From positions 1 to 64,000 of the forward strand of contig CAKQRW010000001.1 in the NCBI GenBank assembly GCA_934271655.1: a stretch of DNA of 64,000 nucleotides, written 5' to 3'. The stretch comes from an uncultured Bacteroidaceae bacterium. Its GTDB lineage: Bacteria > Bacteroidota > Bacteroidia > Bacteroidales > Bacteroidaceae. A model generated the notes under the pieces. The model saw nothing but the letters and a program-made list of their open reading frames with translations, searched no databases and was not told the DNA's origin. The stretch's first letter is position 1, and each line of letters starts with the position of its first letter. This document shows, one piece after another, positions 44,227-53,937 of the stretch. The position numbers and the translations under genes are program-made.

Positions 44227-46713
44227 GTGAAAGTATTAAAGTTTGGCGGAACATCCGTAGGTTCCGTGGAGAGCATTCTCAATTTGAAGAAGATCGTAGA
44301 GGCATGCGACGAGCCTGTAGTTGTTGTCGTCTCAGCTTTGGGCGGCATAACCGACAAGCTGATCAACACCTCCAAGCTGGCTGTTGCCGGCGACCCGTCG
44401 TATCTCACATCATATGAGGAGATGGTAGAGCGTCATCACCAGATGATAGACTCCATCATCACCGACCCAGCCAAGAAGACCAAGCTCCTGGCTGTCGTGG
44501 ACGACCTCCTCGGCCAGCTGAAAAGCATCTATCAGGGCATTTTCCTGATCGGCGACCTGAGCGAAAAGACCAGCAACGCCATAGTGTCTTACGGCGAACG
44601 AATATCCAGCAATATAGTGGCCACCTTGGTCAACGACGCTGAATGGTACAACTCTCTTGAATTCATCAAGACAAAGAAGAAACAAGGGAAGAACCTTTTT
44701 TCCAACTCTATAAGCGCTCCACTCATCAAAGAGGCTTTCGCAAGCTTCGTGGAGGGCAAGTCCGGACATAGCGTGTGCCTTGTGCCTGGATTCATCTCAA
44801 CAGACAATGTCAGCGGAGAAGTCACCAATCTCGGACGCGGCGGAAGCGACTACACAGCAGCCATCATCGCTGCCACTCTCGACGCGCGCGTGCTTGAGAT
44901 ATGGACCGACGTGTCGGGCTTTATGACAGCCGACCCACGCGTCATCAACACGGCATACCCCATCGACATGCTCTCGTATGTGGAAGCTACAGAGCTATGC
45001 AACTTTGGCGCAAAGGTGGTCTACCCTCCTACCATATATCCCGTATGCGTGAAGAACATACCAATACTCATCAAGAACACCTTCCGTCCGGAAGACAAGG
45101 GAACCATCATCACCAACGAGAACAGCGAGGATGAGAACGGACGCGCCATTAAGGGCATATCGTCTATCAACAACACATCGCTCATCACCGTGAGCGGACT
45201 CTCCATGGTGGGAGTCATCGGCGTGAACCAGCGCATCTTCACCACGCTGGCAGCCAACGGCATCAGCGTCTTCCTGGTGAGCCAGGCCAGCTCGGAGAAC
45301 AGCACATCCATCGGCATGAGAGACGAGGATGCAGACCGCGCATGCGAAGTGCTCAACGAGGAATTCGCCAAAGAAATAGAGATGGGAGCCATGTACAAGA
45401 TGAAGCTTGAGCGCGAGCTCTCTACCATAGCCATCGTCGGCGAGAACATGAAACACACACCTGGCATAGCAGGCAAGCTCTTTGGCACTCTCGGACGCAA
45501 CGGCATCAGCGTGATAGCATGCGCACAGGGAGCCAGCGAGACAAACATATCATTCGTAGTGGAAAGAAAGCTCCTGCGCAAGTCGCTCAATGTCATACAT
45601 GACAGTTTCTTCCTCTCAGAATACCAGGTACTCAACGTGTTCCTTTGCGGCATCGGCACCGTGGGAGGCAGCCTGCTTGAGCAGATAGCAGGCCAGCGCC
45701 AGCAGCTCATGAAGGAGCGCAACCTCCAGATAAACATAGTGGGCATAGCGTCTGGACACAACGCCATCTTCAACCGCAACGGCATCAATCTCTCAGACTA
45801 CGAGGCCGACGGGGCATTCTGCATCGACAAGCTGCGTGAGGGACTCAAGCATGCAGAGCCAAGCGACCTCAAGCGACTGCACGACGAGGTGATAGGAATG
45901 AACATCTTCAACAGCGTGTTTGTGGACTGCACAGCAAGCGCCGACGTGGCGGGCCTGTACCAGGACTTCCTGAGCAACAACATATCTGTGGTGGCAGCCA
46001 ACAAAGTGGCGGCTTCAAGCGACTACGAGAACTACGCGCGCCTCAAGTCGACTGCACGCAAGCGTGGCGTGAAATATCTCTTTGAGACCAACGTGGGTGC
46101 GGGACTGCCCATCATCAACACCATCAACGACCTCATCAACTCGGGCGACAAGATACTGAAGCTGGAAGCCGTGCTCTCGGGCACACTCAACTTCATCTTC
46201 AACACCATCTCAGCCGACATACCGTTCAGCCAAACCGTGCGCATGGCAAAGGAAGAGGGCTACGCTGAGCCAGACCCGCGCGTGGACCTCTCAGGCAAGG
46301 ATGTCATCCGCAAGCTGGTCATCCTCTCGCGCGAGGCAGGCTACCGCATGAACCAGGAGGACGTAGAGAAGCATCTCTTCATCCCGCAGTCATTTTTCGA
46401 CGGTTCGCTTGAGGAATTCTGGAAGAACCTTCCAGAGCTGGATGCCGACTTTGAGGCAGAACGCAAACAGGTGGAGGCCAACCACCAGCGATGGCGCTTC
46501 GTGGCAAAGCTGGAGAACGGCAAGGGAGCCGTGGCTCTTGAGAAGGTAGACGAGCACCACCCGTTCTATGACCTGGAAGGCTCAAACAACATCATCCTCA
46601 TAACCACAGAGCGCTACAACCAGTACCCTATGCTTATACAAGGCTATGGAGCAGGTGCTTCTGTGACAGCAGCAGGAGTATTTGCCGACATCATGTCTAT
46701 TGCAAACATTTAA
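44227..46713 (+). CDS. thrA: Bifunctional aspartate kinase/homoserine dehydrogenase
   Basis: An 828-residue fusion enzyme catalysing the first and third steps from aspartate toward threonine. The kinase begins VLKFGGTSVGSVESIL and continues to about residue 300. Two ACT regulatory domains follow (about 310-460). Homoserine dehydrogenase spans the remainder with the NAD(P) loop LCGIGTVGGSLLEQI and EPDPRVDLSGKDVIRKLVIL. The start codon is GTG at 44227; the following sequence fits the family start precisely. The ACT domains suggest feedback inhibition by threonine. First gene of thrA-apgM-thrC. Confidence 0.96.
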   Translation: MKVLKFGGTSVGSVESILNLKKIVEACDEPVVVVVSALGGITDKLINTSKLAVAGDPSYLTSYEEMVERHHQMIDSIITDPAKKTKLLAVVDDLLGQLKSIYQGIFLIGDLSEKTSNAIVSYGERISSNIVATLVNDAEWYNSLEFIKTKKKQGKNLFSNSISAPLIKEAFASFVEGKSGHSVCLVPGFISTDNVSGEVTNLGRGGSDYTAAIIAATLDARVLEIWTDVSGFMTADPRVINTAYPIDMLSYVEATELCNFGAKVVYPPTIYPVCVKNIPILIKNTFRPEDKGTIITNENSEDENGRAIKGISSINNTSLITVSGLSMVGVIGVNQRIFTTLAANGISVFLVSQASSENSTSIGMRDEDADRACEVLNEEFAKEIEMGAMYKMKLERELSTIAIVGENMKHTPGIAGKLFGTLGRNGISVIACAQGASETNISFVVERKLLRKSLNVIHDSFFLSEYQVLNVFLCGIGTVGGSLLEQIAGQRQQLMKERNLQINIVGIASGHNAIFNRNGINLSDYEADGAFCIDKLREGLKHAEPSDLKRLHDEVIGMNIFNSVFVDCTASADVAGLYQDFLSNNISVVAANKVAASSDYENYARLKSTARKRGVKYLFETNVGAGLPIINTINDLINSGDKILKLEAVLSGTLNFIFNTISADIPFSQTVRMAKEEGYAEPDPRVDLSGKDVIRKLVILSREAGYRMNQEDVEKHLFIPQSFFDGSLEEFWKNLPELDADFEAERKQVEANHQRWRFVAKLENGKGAVALEKVDEHHPFYDLEGSNNIILITTERYNQYPMLIQGYGAGASVTAAGVFADIMSIANI

Positions 46714-46881
46714 GTTCAGAGATTTCCATCACCTCCGGGGTCTGGCTTTGGCTCCTGCCAACCAGGACCACAGCCCCTAAGGAAGGAAAACAACAACATA
46801 GGTTCATTGAGGCTGCCAGATTCCACGGTTGCATGCCAGCCAGGCAGCCCCGATGACCACGACACACAACACAGAAGCCGT

Positions 46882-48183
46882 ATGAAACATATAGTGATAC
46901 TCGGAGACGGAATGGCAGACTGGCACGTGGAGCAGCTCGGAGGCAAGACGCTCCTGCAATATGCCAACACCCCATACATGGACATGCTCGCAAGCAAAGG
47001 CCGCACAGGCATGCTGAAGACTGTCCAGGACGGATTCCACCCTGGTTCGGAAGTGGCCAACTCAAGCATACTTGGCTACGACCAGAACGAAGTGTACGAG
47101 GGCCGCGGCCCACTTGAGGCCGCAAGCATTGGCGTGGAGTTGGCTCCTACAGACATGGCCATCCGCTGCAACATCATCTGCATAGAGGGAGACCACATCA
47201 AGAACCACTCTTGCGGACGACTGGAGACGGAAGAAGGCGACATCCTCATCAAATATCTTGATGAGCACCTTGCCAAGGACAAGGAGATAGTGGAGAAGTA
47301 TGGCAACATAGTGCATTTCTATACAGGAGTGCAGTACCGCCACCTGCTCGTGATAAATGGGGCAAGCAAGCATCTCAAGTGCACGCCGCCTCACGACGCT
47401 CCCCTGAAGCCATGGCGTCCGCTGCTTGTGCAGCCCGACCTTGAGGCCGAGGCCAAAGACGAGCACAAGACAGCCTTGTCAGCCACCGAGACAGCGCAGC
47501 TCATCAACACGCTCATCATCAAGTCGCAGATGCTCCTCGCCGACCATCCGCTCAACAAGAAAAGGGTGGCAGAGGGCAAGGATCCAGCCAACTCCATCTG
47601 GCCATGGGCCGGAGGCTACCGTCCGCACATGACTCCGCTCACCACGACGTTCCCGCAGATAAAGCGCGGAGCCGTCATCACGGCAGTAGACCTCATCAGG
47701 GGCATAGGCTCCCTGGCTGGCCTTCGTGTCATAAATGTGGAAGGCGCCACAGGACTCTACGATACCAACTATGAGGGCAAGGCACAAGCCGCCATCGAGG
47801 CACTACGCACCGACGACTTCGTATATCTGCATGTGGAGGCCTCAGACGAGGCTGGACACGATGGCGACCTTGAGCTCAAGCTTCAGACGATAGAGAACCT
47901 GGACAAGCGTGCCATAGCTCCTATATATGAGGAGGTGAAGAACTGGGGCGTGCAGGGTACACCCACAGCCGACATGGAGCCGGTGGCCATAGCCGTGCTG
48001 CCAGACCATCCCACTCCTGTGGCCCATCGCACCCACACCAACGAACCGATACCGTTCCTCATCTACGCTCCTGGCATCGAGCCCGACGGCGTGAAGACAT
48101 TCGACGAGGACTCATGCAAGGAGGGAAGCTACGGACTGCTGGAGAAAGACGGATTCATAAAGGCTTTCATGGCCGTAGAGTGA
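46882..48183 (+). CDS. ApgM-type phosphoglycerate mutase homologue, likely homoserine kinase
   Basis: A 433-residue enzyme of the alkaline phosphatase superfamily, related to archaeal-type cofactor-independent phosphoglycerate mutase. The metal site ILGDGMADW is at the N-terminus and the Ser nucleophile region is EVANSSILGYDQNEVYEGRGPLEAA. HVEASDEAGHDGD and PVAHRTHTNEPIPFLIYAPG carry the other metal ligands. It sits between thrA and thrC, exactly where homoserine kinase is needed. From memory of published Bacteroides fitness data, such a homologue serves as homoserine kinase; this should be confirmed. The start at ATG 46882 matches the family; an upstream ATG at 46807 adds unrelated residues. 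Confidence 0.85.
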   Translation: MKHIVILGDGMADWHVEQLGGKTLLQYANTPYMDMLASKGRTGMLKTVQDGFHPGSEVANSSILGYDQNEVYEGRGPLEAASIGVELAPTDMAIRCNIICIEGDHIKNHSCGRLETEEGDILIKYLDEHLAKDKEIVEKYGNIVHFYTGVQYRHLLVINGASKHLKCTPPHDAPLKPWRPLLVQPDLEAEAKDEHKTALSATETAQLINTLIIKSQMLLADHPLNKKRVAEGKDPANSIWPWAGGYRPHMTPLTTTFPQIKRGAVITAVDLIRGIGSLAGLRVINVEGATGLYDTNYEGKAQAAIEALRTDDFVYLHVEASDEAGHDGDLELKLQTIENLDKRAIAPIYEEVKNWGVQGTPTADMEPVAIAVLPDHPTPVAHRTHTNEPIPFLIYAPGIEPDGVKTFDEDSCKEGSYGLLEKDGFIKAFMAVE

Positions 48184-48277
48184 CGAGGCCGGCACACATG
48201 CCAAGGTCTGGCGAGACTTGCCGACGTGACTGGCGCAGCAGCATGGCCAACAGAATCCTTACAACTGAAATAGCTAA

Positions 48278-48326
48278 CAGCTGACAAATCATATAAAAAA
48301 GCAAGCAGCTGACAAATCATATAAAA
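48278..48326 (+). repeat. 28-bp direct repeat before thrC
   Basis: CAGCTGACAAATCATATAAA occurs at 48278 and again at 48306, a tandem repeat with 28-base period directly upstream of the thrC start at 48342. It may be a simple duplication, or affect translation of thrC. No secondary structure stands out. Confidence 0.75.
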
Positions 48327-48341
48327 CAGAAATAACACATC

Positions 48342-49643
48342 ATGAACTACTATAGCACAAATGGCAAGGCTCCCATCGCATCTCTCGAGAAGGCAGTGGT
48401 GAAAGGTCTTGCAGAAGACAAGGGCCTCTACATGCCCGAGCGCATCAAGCCGCTCCCCCAGTCTTTTTTCGACAACATCGAGAACATGACGTTCCAGGAG
48501 ATAGCCTATACCGTGGCAGATGCCTTCTTTGGAGAAGATGTCCCTGCCGACGACCTGAAGAAGATTGTCTACGACACGCTGGCGTTTGACGTGCCTGCTG
48601 TGAAGGTAACAGACAGCATCTATTCACTTGAGCTCTTCCACGGCCCAACACTCGCCTTCAAGGACGTAGGCGCACGCTTCATGGCGCGCCTGCTGCAGTA
48701 TTTCCTCAAGAAAGAGGGCAAGGGACAAGTCAACGTGCTTGTGGCCACATCTGGCGACACAGGCTCGGCCGTGGCCAACGGATTCCTCGGAGTGGACGGC
48801 ATCCGCGTCTATGTGCTCTATCCCAAAGGCAAGGTCAGCCCAATACAGGAATGCCAGTTCACCACACTCGGACAAAACATCACAGCCGTGGAGGTGGACG
48901 GCGTGTTTGACGACTGCCAGGCACTCGTAAAAAATGCTTTCATGGACGCAGAACTCAATGCCCACATGAAACTCACATCGGCCAACTCCATCAACGTGGC
49001 ACGCTTCCTGCCGCAGTCATTCTACTACTTCTATGCATACTCACAGATGAAGAAGAAGGGCCTGGCCGACCAGCTGGTGGTGTGTGTGCCTTCTGGCAAC
49101 TTCGGCAACATCTGCTCTGCCCTCTTCGGCAAGAAGATGGGCCTGCCTATCAAGCGTTTCATCGCCGCCAACAACGCGAACGACATCTTCTATAAGTATC
49201 TGCAGACAGGAGAATACAGCCCCAAGCCATCTGTACAGACCATAGCCAATGCCATGGACGTGGGCGACCCAAGCAACTTCGCGCGTATCTATGACCTCTA
49301 CGGCAAGAGCCATGAGGCCATCTGCGCTGATATAAGCGGAGCCACTTACAGCAACGAGCAGATAGCTGAGACCATCCGCGAGGTGGAATCTACGACAGGC
49401 TATGTGTGCGACCCTCACGGAGCATGCGGCTTCCGTGCCCTGAAGGAAGGACTTAGGGAAGGCGAGACAGGCGTGTTCCTTGAGACAGCCCACCCTGCCA
49501 AATTCAAGGACACGGTAGACGGCATTCTCGGCAAGAGCATCGACATACCGGCCAAGCTCCAGGCCTTCATGAAGGGCACCAAGCAGAGCGTGCCAATGAG
49601 CAAGTCGTTTGAAGACTTCAAAAAGTTCTTGCTCGCTGAGTGA
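48342..49643 (+). CDS. thrC: Threonine synthase
   Basis: A 433-residue PLP enzyme turning O-phosphohomoserine into threonine. The N-terminus MNYYSTNGKAPIASLEKAVVKGLAEDKGLYMPE is typical. The PLP lysine is in HGPTLAFKDVGARFMARL, and the phosphate-binding and substrate motifs VLVATSGDTGSAVANGF and CVPSGNFGN are present. Final step of the pathway begun by thrA in the same operon. The C-terminus (FKKFLLAE) matches the family length. Confidence 0.96.
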   Translation: MNYYSTNGKAPIASLEKAVVKGLAEDKGLYMPERIKPLPQSFFDNIENMTFQEIAYTVADAFFGEDVPADDLKKIVYDTLAFDVPAVKVTDSIYSLELFHGPTLAFKDVGARFMARLLQYFLKKEGKGQVNVLVATSGDTGSAVANGFLGVDGIRVYVLYPKGKVSPIQECQFTTLGQNITAVEVDGVFDDCQALVKNAFMDAELNAHMKLTSANSINVARFLPQSFYYFYAYSQMKKKGLADQLVVCVPSGNFGNICSALFGKKMGLPIKRFIAANNANDIFYKYLQTGEYSPKPSVQTIANAMDVGDPSNFARIYDLYGKSHEAICADISGATYSNEQIAETIREVESTTGYVCDPHGACGFRALKEGLREGETGVFLETAHPAKFKDTVDGILGKSIDIPAKLQAFMKGTKQSVPMSKSFEDFKKFLLAE

Positions 49644-49806
49644 AAAGCGCCTTTTTGAGAGAAGACAATAAGCATAACCCCTCCTGATTCCATACTTTTA
49701 GAACCGGGAGGGGCTTAGAGTTAAGCAGATGTGCCGATTGAGACAACAATTGAGCATCTGCCCGCAACATTGAGCATCCGCCCGCAACCAATAATCATAA
49801 CTGCTG

Positions 49807-52065
49807 ATGAAACCGAATAGATGGCAAAAGCGCACCGACACTTCCCGCAAGTTGATGAAACTGCTGCTCATCGTGCTATCCACGATGCTGGTTGTTTACT
49901 TCATGCCAAGGGAAGATGAGTTTGGCTACAAATATGAGGAAGGCAAGCCATGGAACTACGGACTGCTAATCGCCGACTCCAAGTTCCCTATCCTGAAGAG
50001 CGACTCTCTGCTGCAAAGCGAGCAGGAACGAGCAGAGCGCAACTTCCAGCCTTACTATATCGTCAACAAAAATGTGAGAGACACCATGGTGCAGCGTCTC
50101 ATGATGGTCAGGCTTCCGGAACTGCACGGGATGTCACAGCATCTATATGCCAGGCACATAGCCACCATGCTCGACACCATCTATGGGCGAGGAGTGCTCT
50201 CTGTGGACGACTATGCCCAACTGACAGAAGTGAAGCGCCACAGGCAGATACGCATTCTCTCAGACAACCTGGCCCGATCCGAACAGCTGTCGAGAGTCTT
50301 TACACCACGCTCCGCCTACCACTACATCATGGAGGCTGACACGGCGCACTACTCACGCGTGGTCTTGCAGCACTACAACATCAACGAGCTCATACAGCCC
50401 AACCTGAGCTGCGACACGCAGAAATCAAAGGAAGAGCTCAGCGCGTCGCTGCACGACATCTCCATTCACAGCGGAACCGTGGAAGCCGGACAGAAGATCA
50501 TAGACCGCGGCGAGACTGTGACAAAGGAGATATACAACATACTGCGCTCTTACCAAAAGGAGTATGAGTCGAGAGGCAACAAGGAAGCCAACATCCCGTT
50601 CATGATCATAGGCCAGTCTATCTTCGTGTTCATCGTCTTCACCATGCTGACCATCTACCTCACGCTCTACCGTGATGACTATTTCGACAACGGACGCAAC
50701 GCCCTGCTCATCTACGCCCTGCCTGTGTTCATGTGCATAATTTCCTCCTTTGTGGTCTCCCACAAACTCTTCAGCGTATTCATCATACCTGTGTGCTTCG
50801 TGGCAATAGTCATAAGAGTGTTCATGGATTCGCGCACAGCCTTCATGGACCATTGCGCCACACTTATCATCATCTCTGTCACATTGTCGAGCGGCTACGA
50901 GTTTCTTGTGCTCCAGCTCATTGTGGGCATGGCAGCCATCCACTCCCTGAGAGAACTCACTCAGCGCTCACAGATAGTGCGCACGTCACTCATACTCTTC
51001 CTCCTCTACAGCCTATTCTACACGGCCTACTCTCTCTACCACGAGAACGGAGTGAAGATGAACTATGACATGTACACCTACTTCGCCGTCAACTGCGTGC
51101 TGCTTCTCTTCGCCTACCCGCTCCTGTGGATGCTTGAGAAGCTCTTCGGATTCACGAGCGACGTGACGCTTGTGGAACTCAGCAACATGAACAATCCGCT
51201 TCTCCGCCGCATGACAGAAGTGGCTCCAGGCACATTCCAGCACTCGGTGCAGGTAGCCAACCTTAGTGCAGAGGTGGCAAACAAGATAGGAGCCAAGGCA
51301 CAACTGGTGCGTACCGGCGCCCTGTACCACGACATAGGCAAGATGGAAAGACCTGTCTTTTTCACAGAAAACCAGAACGGCATCTCTCCACACAAGCATC
51401 TCACTCCGCTGAGGTCAGCGCAGGTCATCATAGCTCATGTGACCAACGGCATAGCCCTGGCAGAGAAGAACCACATACCTGAGGCCATCAAGCGCTTCAT
51501 CCTCACGCACCATGGACGCGGCAAAGCGAAGTATTTCTACATCACCTACCGCAACGAGCACCCCGATGAGCCTGTGGACGAAGAAGCCTTCACTTATCCC
51601 GGACCCAACCCGAGCACCAAGGAAGAGGCCATACTGATGATGTGCGACGCTGTGGAAGCCGCTTCACGTTCCCTGCAGGAATACACAGAGGAGAGCATCA
51701 ACGCACTTGTAGACCGCATCATTGACAGCCAGGTGACAGAGGGATTCTTCAGCGACTGCTCTATCACCTTCAAAGACATCGCCACAGCCAAGTCTGTGCT
51801 CAAGGACAAACTGAAGACCATCTACCACACACGCATATCTTATCCTGAGCTGAACGAGAGCATAAAGAACGAGCAGAACAACAAGGGTGAGGAAACGGCA
51901 GGAGACACGCCCAGGGAGAGAGAGACTGAATCCAAGGCTGCAAATGGCGAGACGAACAAAGACTCTGCAAGTAAAGATACAGTGAATAAAGACTCAGCAA
52001 GCAAAGACTCAGCAAGCAAAGACTCAGCAAGCAAAGACTCAGCAAGCAAGGAAAGCCACGCCTAG
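49807..52065 (+). CDS. 7TM-HD membrane phosphodiesterase (PgpH/YqfF family)
   Basis: A 752-residue inner membrane protein. An N-terminal helix (about 19-36) precedes an extracytoplasmic 7TMR-HDED domain (about 40-255). Seven helices follow (about 260-455), then a cytoplasmic HD domain: His479 (FQHSVQVANLS), His508-Asp509 (ALYHDIGKMERPVFF) and the later HHGRGKAKYFY. In PgpH this domain hydrolyses cyclic di-AMP. A role in cyclic di-AMP turnover is therefore likely, but not shown here. The C-terminal 60 residues are a low-complexity tail of KDSAS repeats encoded by a 15-bp tandem repeat. Upstream, the 163-base gap after thrC suggests its own promoter. Confidence 0.9.
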   Translation: MKPNRWQKRTDTSRKLMKLLLIVLSTMLVVYFMPREDEFGYKYEEGKPWNYGLLIADSKFPILKSDSLLQSEQERAERNFQPYYIVNKNVRDTMVQRLMMVRLPELHGMSQHLYARHIATMLDTIYGRGVLSVDDYAQLTEVKRHRQIRILSDNLARSEQLSRVFTPRSAYHYIMEADTAHYSRVVLQHYNINELIQPNLSCDTQKSKEELSASLHDISIHSGTVEAGQKIIDRGETVTKEIYNILRSYQKEYESRGNKEANIPFMIIGQSIFVFIVFTMLTIYLTLYRDDYFDNGRNALLIYALPVFMCIISSFVVSHKLFSVFIIPVCFVAIVIRVFMDSRTAFMDHCATLIIISVTLSSGYEFLVLQLIVGMAAIHSLRELTQRSQIVRTSLILFLLYSLFYTAYSLYHENGVKMNYDMYTYFAVNCVLLLFAYPLLWMLEKLFGFTSDVTLVELSNMNNPLLRRMTEVAPGTFQHSVQVANLSAEVANKIGAKAQLVRTGALYHDIGKMERPVFFTENQNGISPHKHLTPLRSAQVIIAHVTNGIALAEKNHIPEAIKRFILTHHGRGKAKYFYITYRNEHPDEPVDEEAFTYPGPNPSTKEEAILMMCDAVEAASRSLQEYTEESINALVDRIIDSQVTEGFFSDCSITFKDIATAKSVLKDKLKTIYHTRISYPELNESIKNEQNNKGEETAGDTPRERETESKAANGETNKDSASKDTVNKDSASKDSASKDSASKDSASKESHA
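51991..52049 (+). repeat. 15-bp in-frame tandem repeat (KDSAS tail)
   Basis: GACTCAGCAAGCAAA repeats four times with 15-base period at 51991, 52006, 52021 and 52036, with degenerate copies before (from about 51959). Each unit encodes Asp-Ser-Ala-Ser-Lys, so copy-number changes keep the reading frame of the 7TM-HD protein. It is likely to vary in length between strains. Confidence 0.9.
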
Positions 52066-52195
52066 CGGCCTGCCACCTACGCAGAGAGCGGCAACACCCA
52101 CACGGACACGCATGCAGGCATGATGTCTGAGGGGGAATGGCAGCTGCAAGCTATAGCCAAAAGAGTAACACAATACAATTTTGTTTGAAAAGAAG

Positions 52196-53707
52196 ATGAA
52201 AAATAAACTTTGGTGCACGTTTGTGCTCGTACTTCTTGTATTTCTGATGCTGATGGGAATGTTCTATATTCCACGTACAGACATCTACGGAAAGGAGCTG
52301 CGAAGAGTGAATATCCTAAGCGACATCCAGCAGCGTGACAAATCGGGCAATATCATCGCCGAGGCCAAGGCTGACTCAGCCGACGGCTTTGTAGAAAAGA
52401 AAATTGATTCTGCCGCTGTGGCAGTAAGGCAAAAGGCTTATGTGGACTCAGTACCCACAGGCATGGTGGCTATTGAGGACTTTGGAGACGCAAGCGGCAT
52501 TCACCGCGAGATGGACAGGTTCTATTCAGCCCTCAGCCATGCAGCCTCACGTCCTGTGCGCATAGCCTACTTTGGCGACTCCTACATAGAAGGCGACATT
52601 CTCACCATGGACCTGCGCGCCATGCTGCAGAAACGTTATGGAGGCCGTGGCATGGGCTTTGTCGAGATAGAGTGTGTGTCGTCAGATTTCCGCCGTTCTG
52701 TGGCCACAAAGCGCACAGGCTGGCAATGCTACCACGCCAATGAGCGCGGCCGCGGCTTCAACGCAGTCTCCCAAAGCATAGCAGGCAGCTATTTCATTCC
52801 GCATGACACGGCCTCGTTCGAGCTGACATGCCAACGCAGCGTCTACCCTCACCTGCTCGACTCTGCCGATGTGGCTACAGTCTTCTTCACTCCAGGCAGC
52901 GGAGTCAACGTCTATTGCGGAATCAATCGCAGCAGCAACGAACTCATATTCTCTAACGGCTCCGCACACAAGACTGCCACACATGAGGAGACGGTGGCCT
53001 ACATGGACTCCGACTCCGTGATGCGCTACAAGACTGTGACACACGCAAGCAACACACCTCAGCAAGGAGCAGGCAATGTGGTGGCGCGCAAAATCGAGCG
53101 GCGACTGGGACGGCTGCGACTCGGTGTGAGGGGAGGCCAAGGCTCACGTTTCTACGGAGTTGCGCTCGACGGCAAGAATGGAGTGTCGCTTGACAACTTC
53201 AGCATGCGAGGCAGCGGCGGTCAGCATCTCTCCAAAATACCGCAGGAGACCCTACAAGGCTTTGCCTCAGTACGACCATACGACCTTATCATACTGCATT
53301 TCGGCCTAAACGTGGCCAACGCGAAGCAGAAAGACTATGGATCTTACGCACGGCAGATGGCACAGGTGGTGCAGCACATGAAAGCTGCGTATCCTGGAGC
53401 CAGCATACTCATAGTCAGCATGGCCGACCGCGACAAGCGCGGAGCTGACGGGCAGATGCACACCATGGACGGCGTGCGAGAGCTCATATCCTACACACGC
53501 AAGATGGCAAGCGACGAGCATGTGGCTTTCTGGAACCTCTACGAGGCCATGGGAGGCGACGGCAGCGTGGCACGCATGACAGCAAAGAAACAGGCCAACC
53601 TTGACTACACACACATCAACTTTGCCGGAGGCAAGCACATAGCGTCCCTGCTCTACGACGTGCTCATCAACGGCAAGACCAACTACGAAAACCGGGTGAG
53701 ACTATAA
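52196..53707 (+). CDS. SGNH/GDSL hydrolase-fold protein with membrane anchor
   Basis: A 503-residue protein from ATG 52196 (ATG 52181 adds five residues). One N-terminal transmembrane helix (about 5-24) tethers it to the inner membrane with the body in the periplasm. SGNH blocks are clear: Ser129 in AYFGDSYIEGD (block I), ILHFGLNVAN (block III) and Asp470/His473 in DYTHINFAGG (block V). A beta-rich insert of about 200 residues lies between blocks I and III. Such proteins transfer or remove O-acetyl groups on glycans. With the second SGNH protein and the MBOAT gene downstream it probably completes a surface or peptidoglycan O-acetylation machine, as PatB or AlgJ/AlgX do. Confidence 0.85.
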   Translation: MKNKLWCTFVLVLLVFLMLMGMFYIPRTDIYGKELRRVNILSDIQQRDKSGNIIAEAKADSADGFVEKKIDSAAVAVRQKAYVDSVPTGMVAIEDFGDASGIHREMDRFYSALSHAASRPVRIAYFGDSYIEGDILTMDLRAMLQKRYGGRGMGFVEIECVSSDFRRSVATKRTGWQCYHANERGRGFNAVSQSIAGSYFIPHDTASFELTCQRSVYPHLLDSADVATVFFTPGSGVNVYCGINRSSNELIFSNGSAHKTATHEETVAYMDSDSVMRYKTVTHASNTPQQGAGNVVARKIERRLGRLRLGVRGGQGSRFYGVALDGKNGVSLDNFSMRGSGGQHLSKIPQETLQGFASVRPYDLIILHFGLNVANAKQKDYGSYARQMAQVVQHMKAAYPGASILIVSMADRDKRGADGQMHTMDGVRELISYTRKMASDEHVAFWNLYEAMGGDGSVARMTAKKQANLDYTHINFAGGKHIASLLYDVLINGKTNYENRVRL

Positions 53708-53937
53708 GCACGCGCTCATGAAGACGCTCACATTTGGCGCGCCACATGACAGCACAGGCGACCTACTCCACTTGAGGTCGCTACCGCGTGGCGTTTTGAC
53801 AGGAGAAACGGGAGGGAAAGACACGCAGAGGCGAATGCCGCCAATATATAAGCGCAGCCTATATGCTGCAAGAAGTCTTGAGAGCCTGCTTGACAACATT
53901 CCTGAAAGTCTGGTCACCCACAAAAGCAACAATTATA

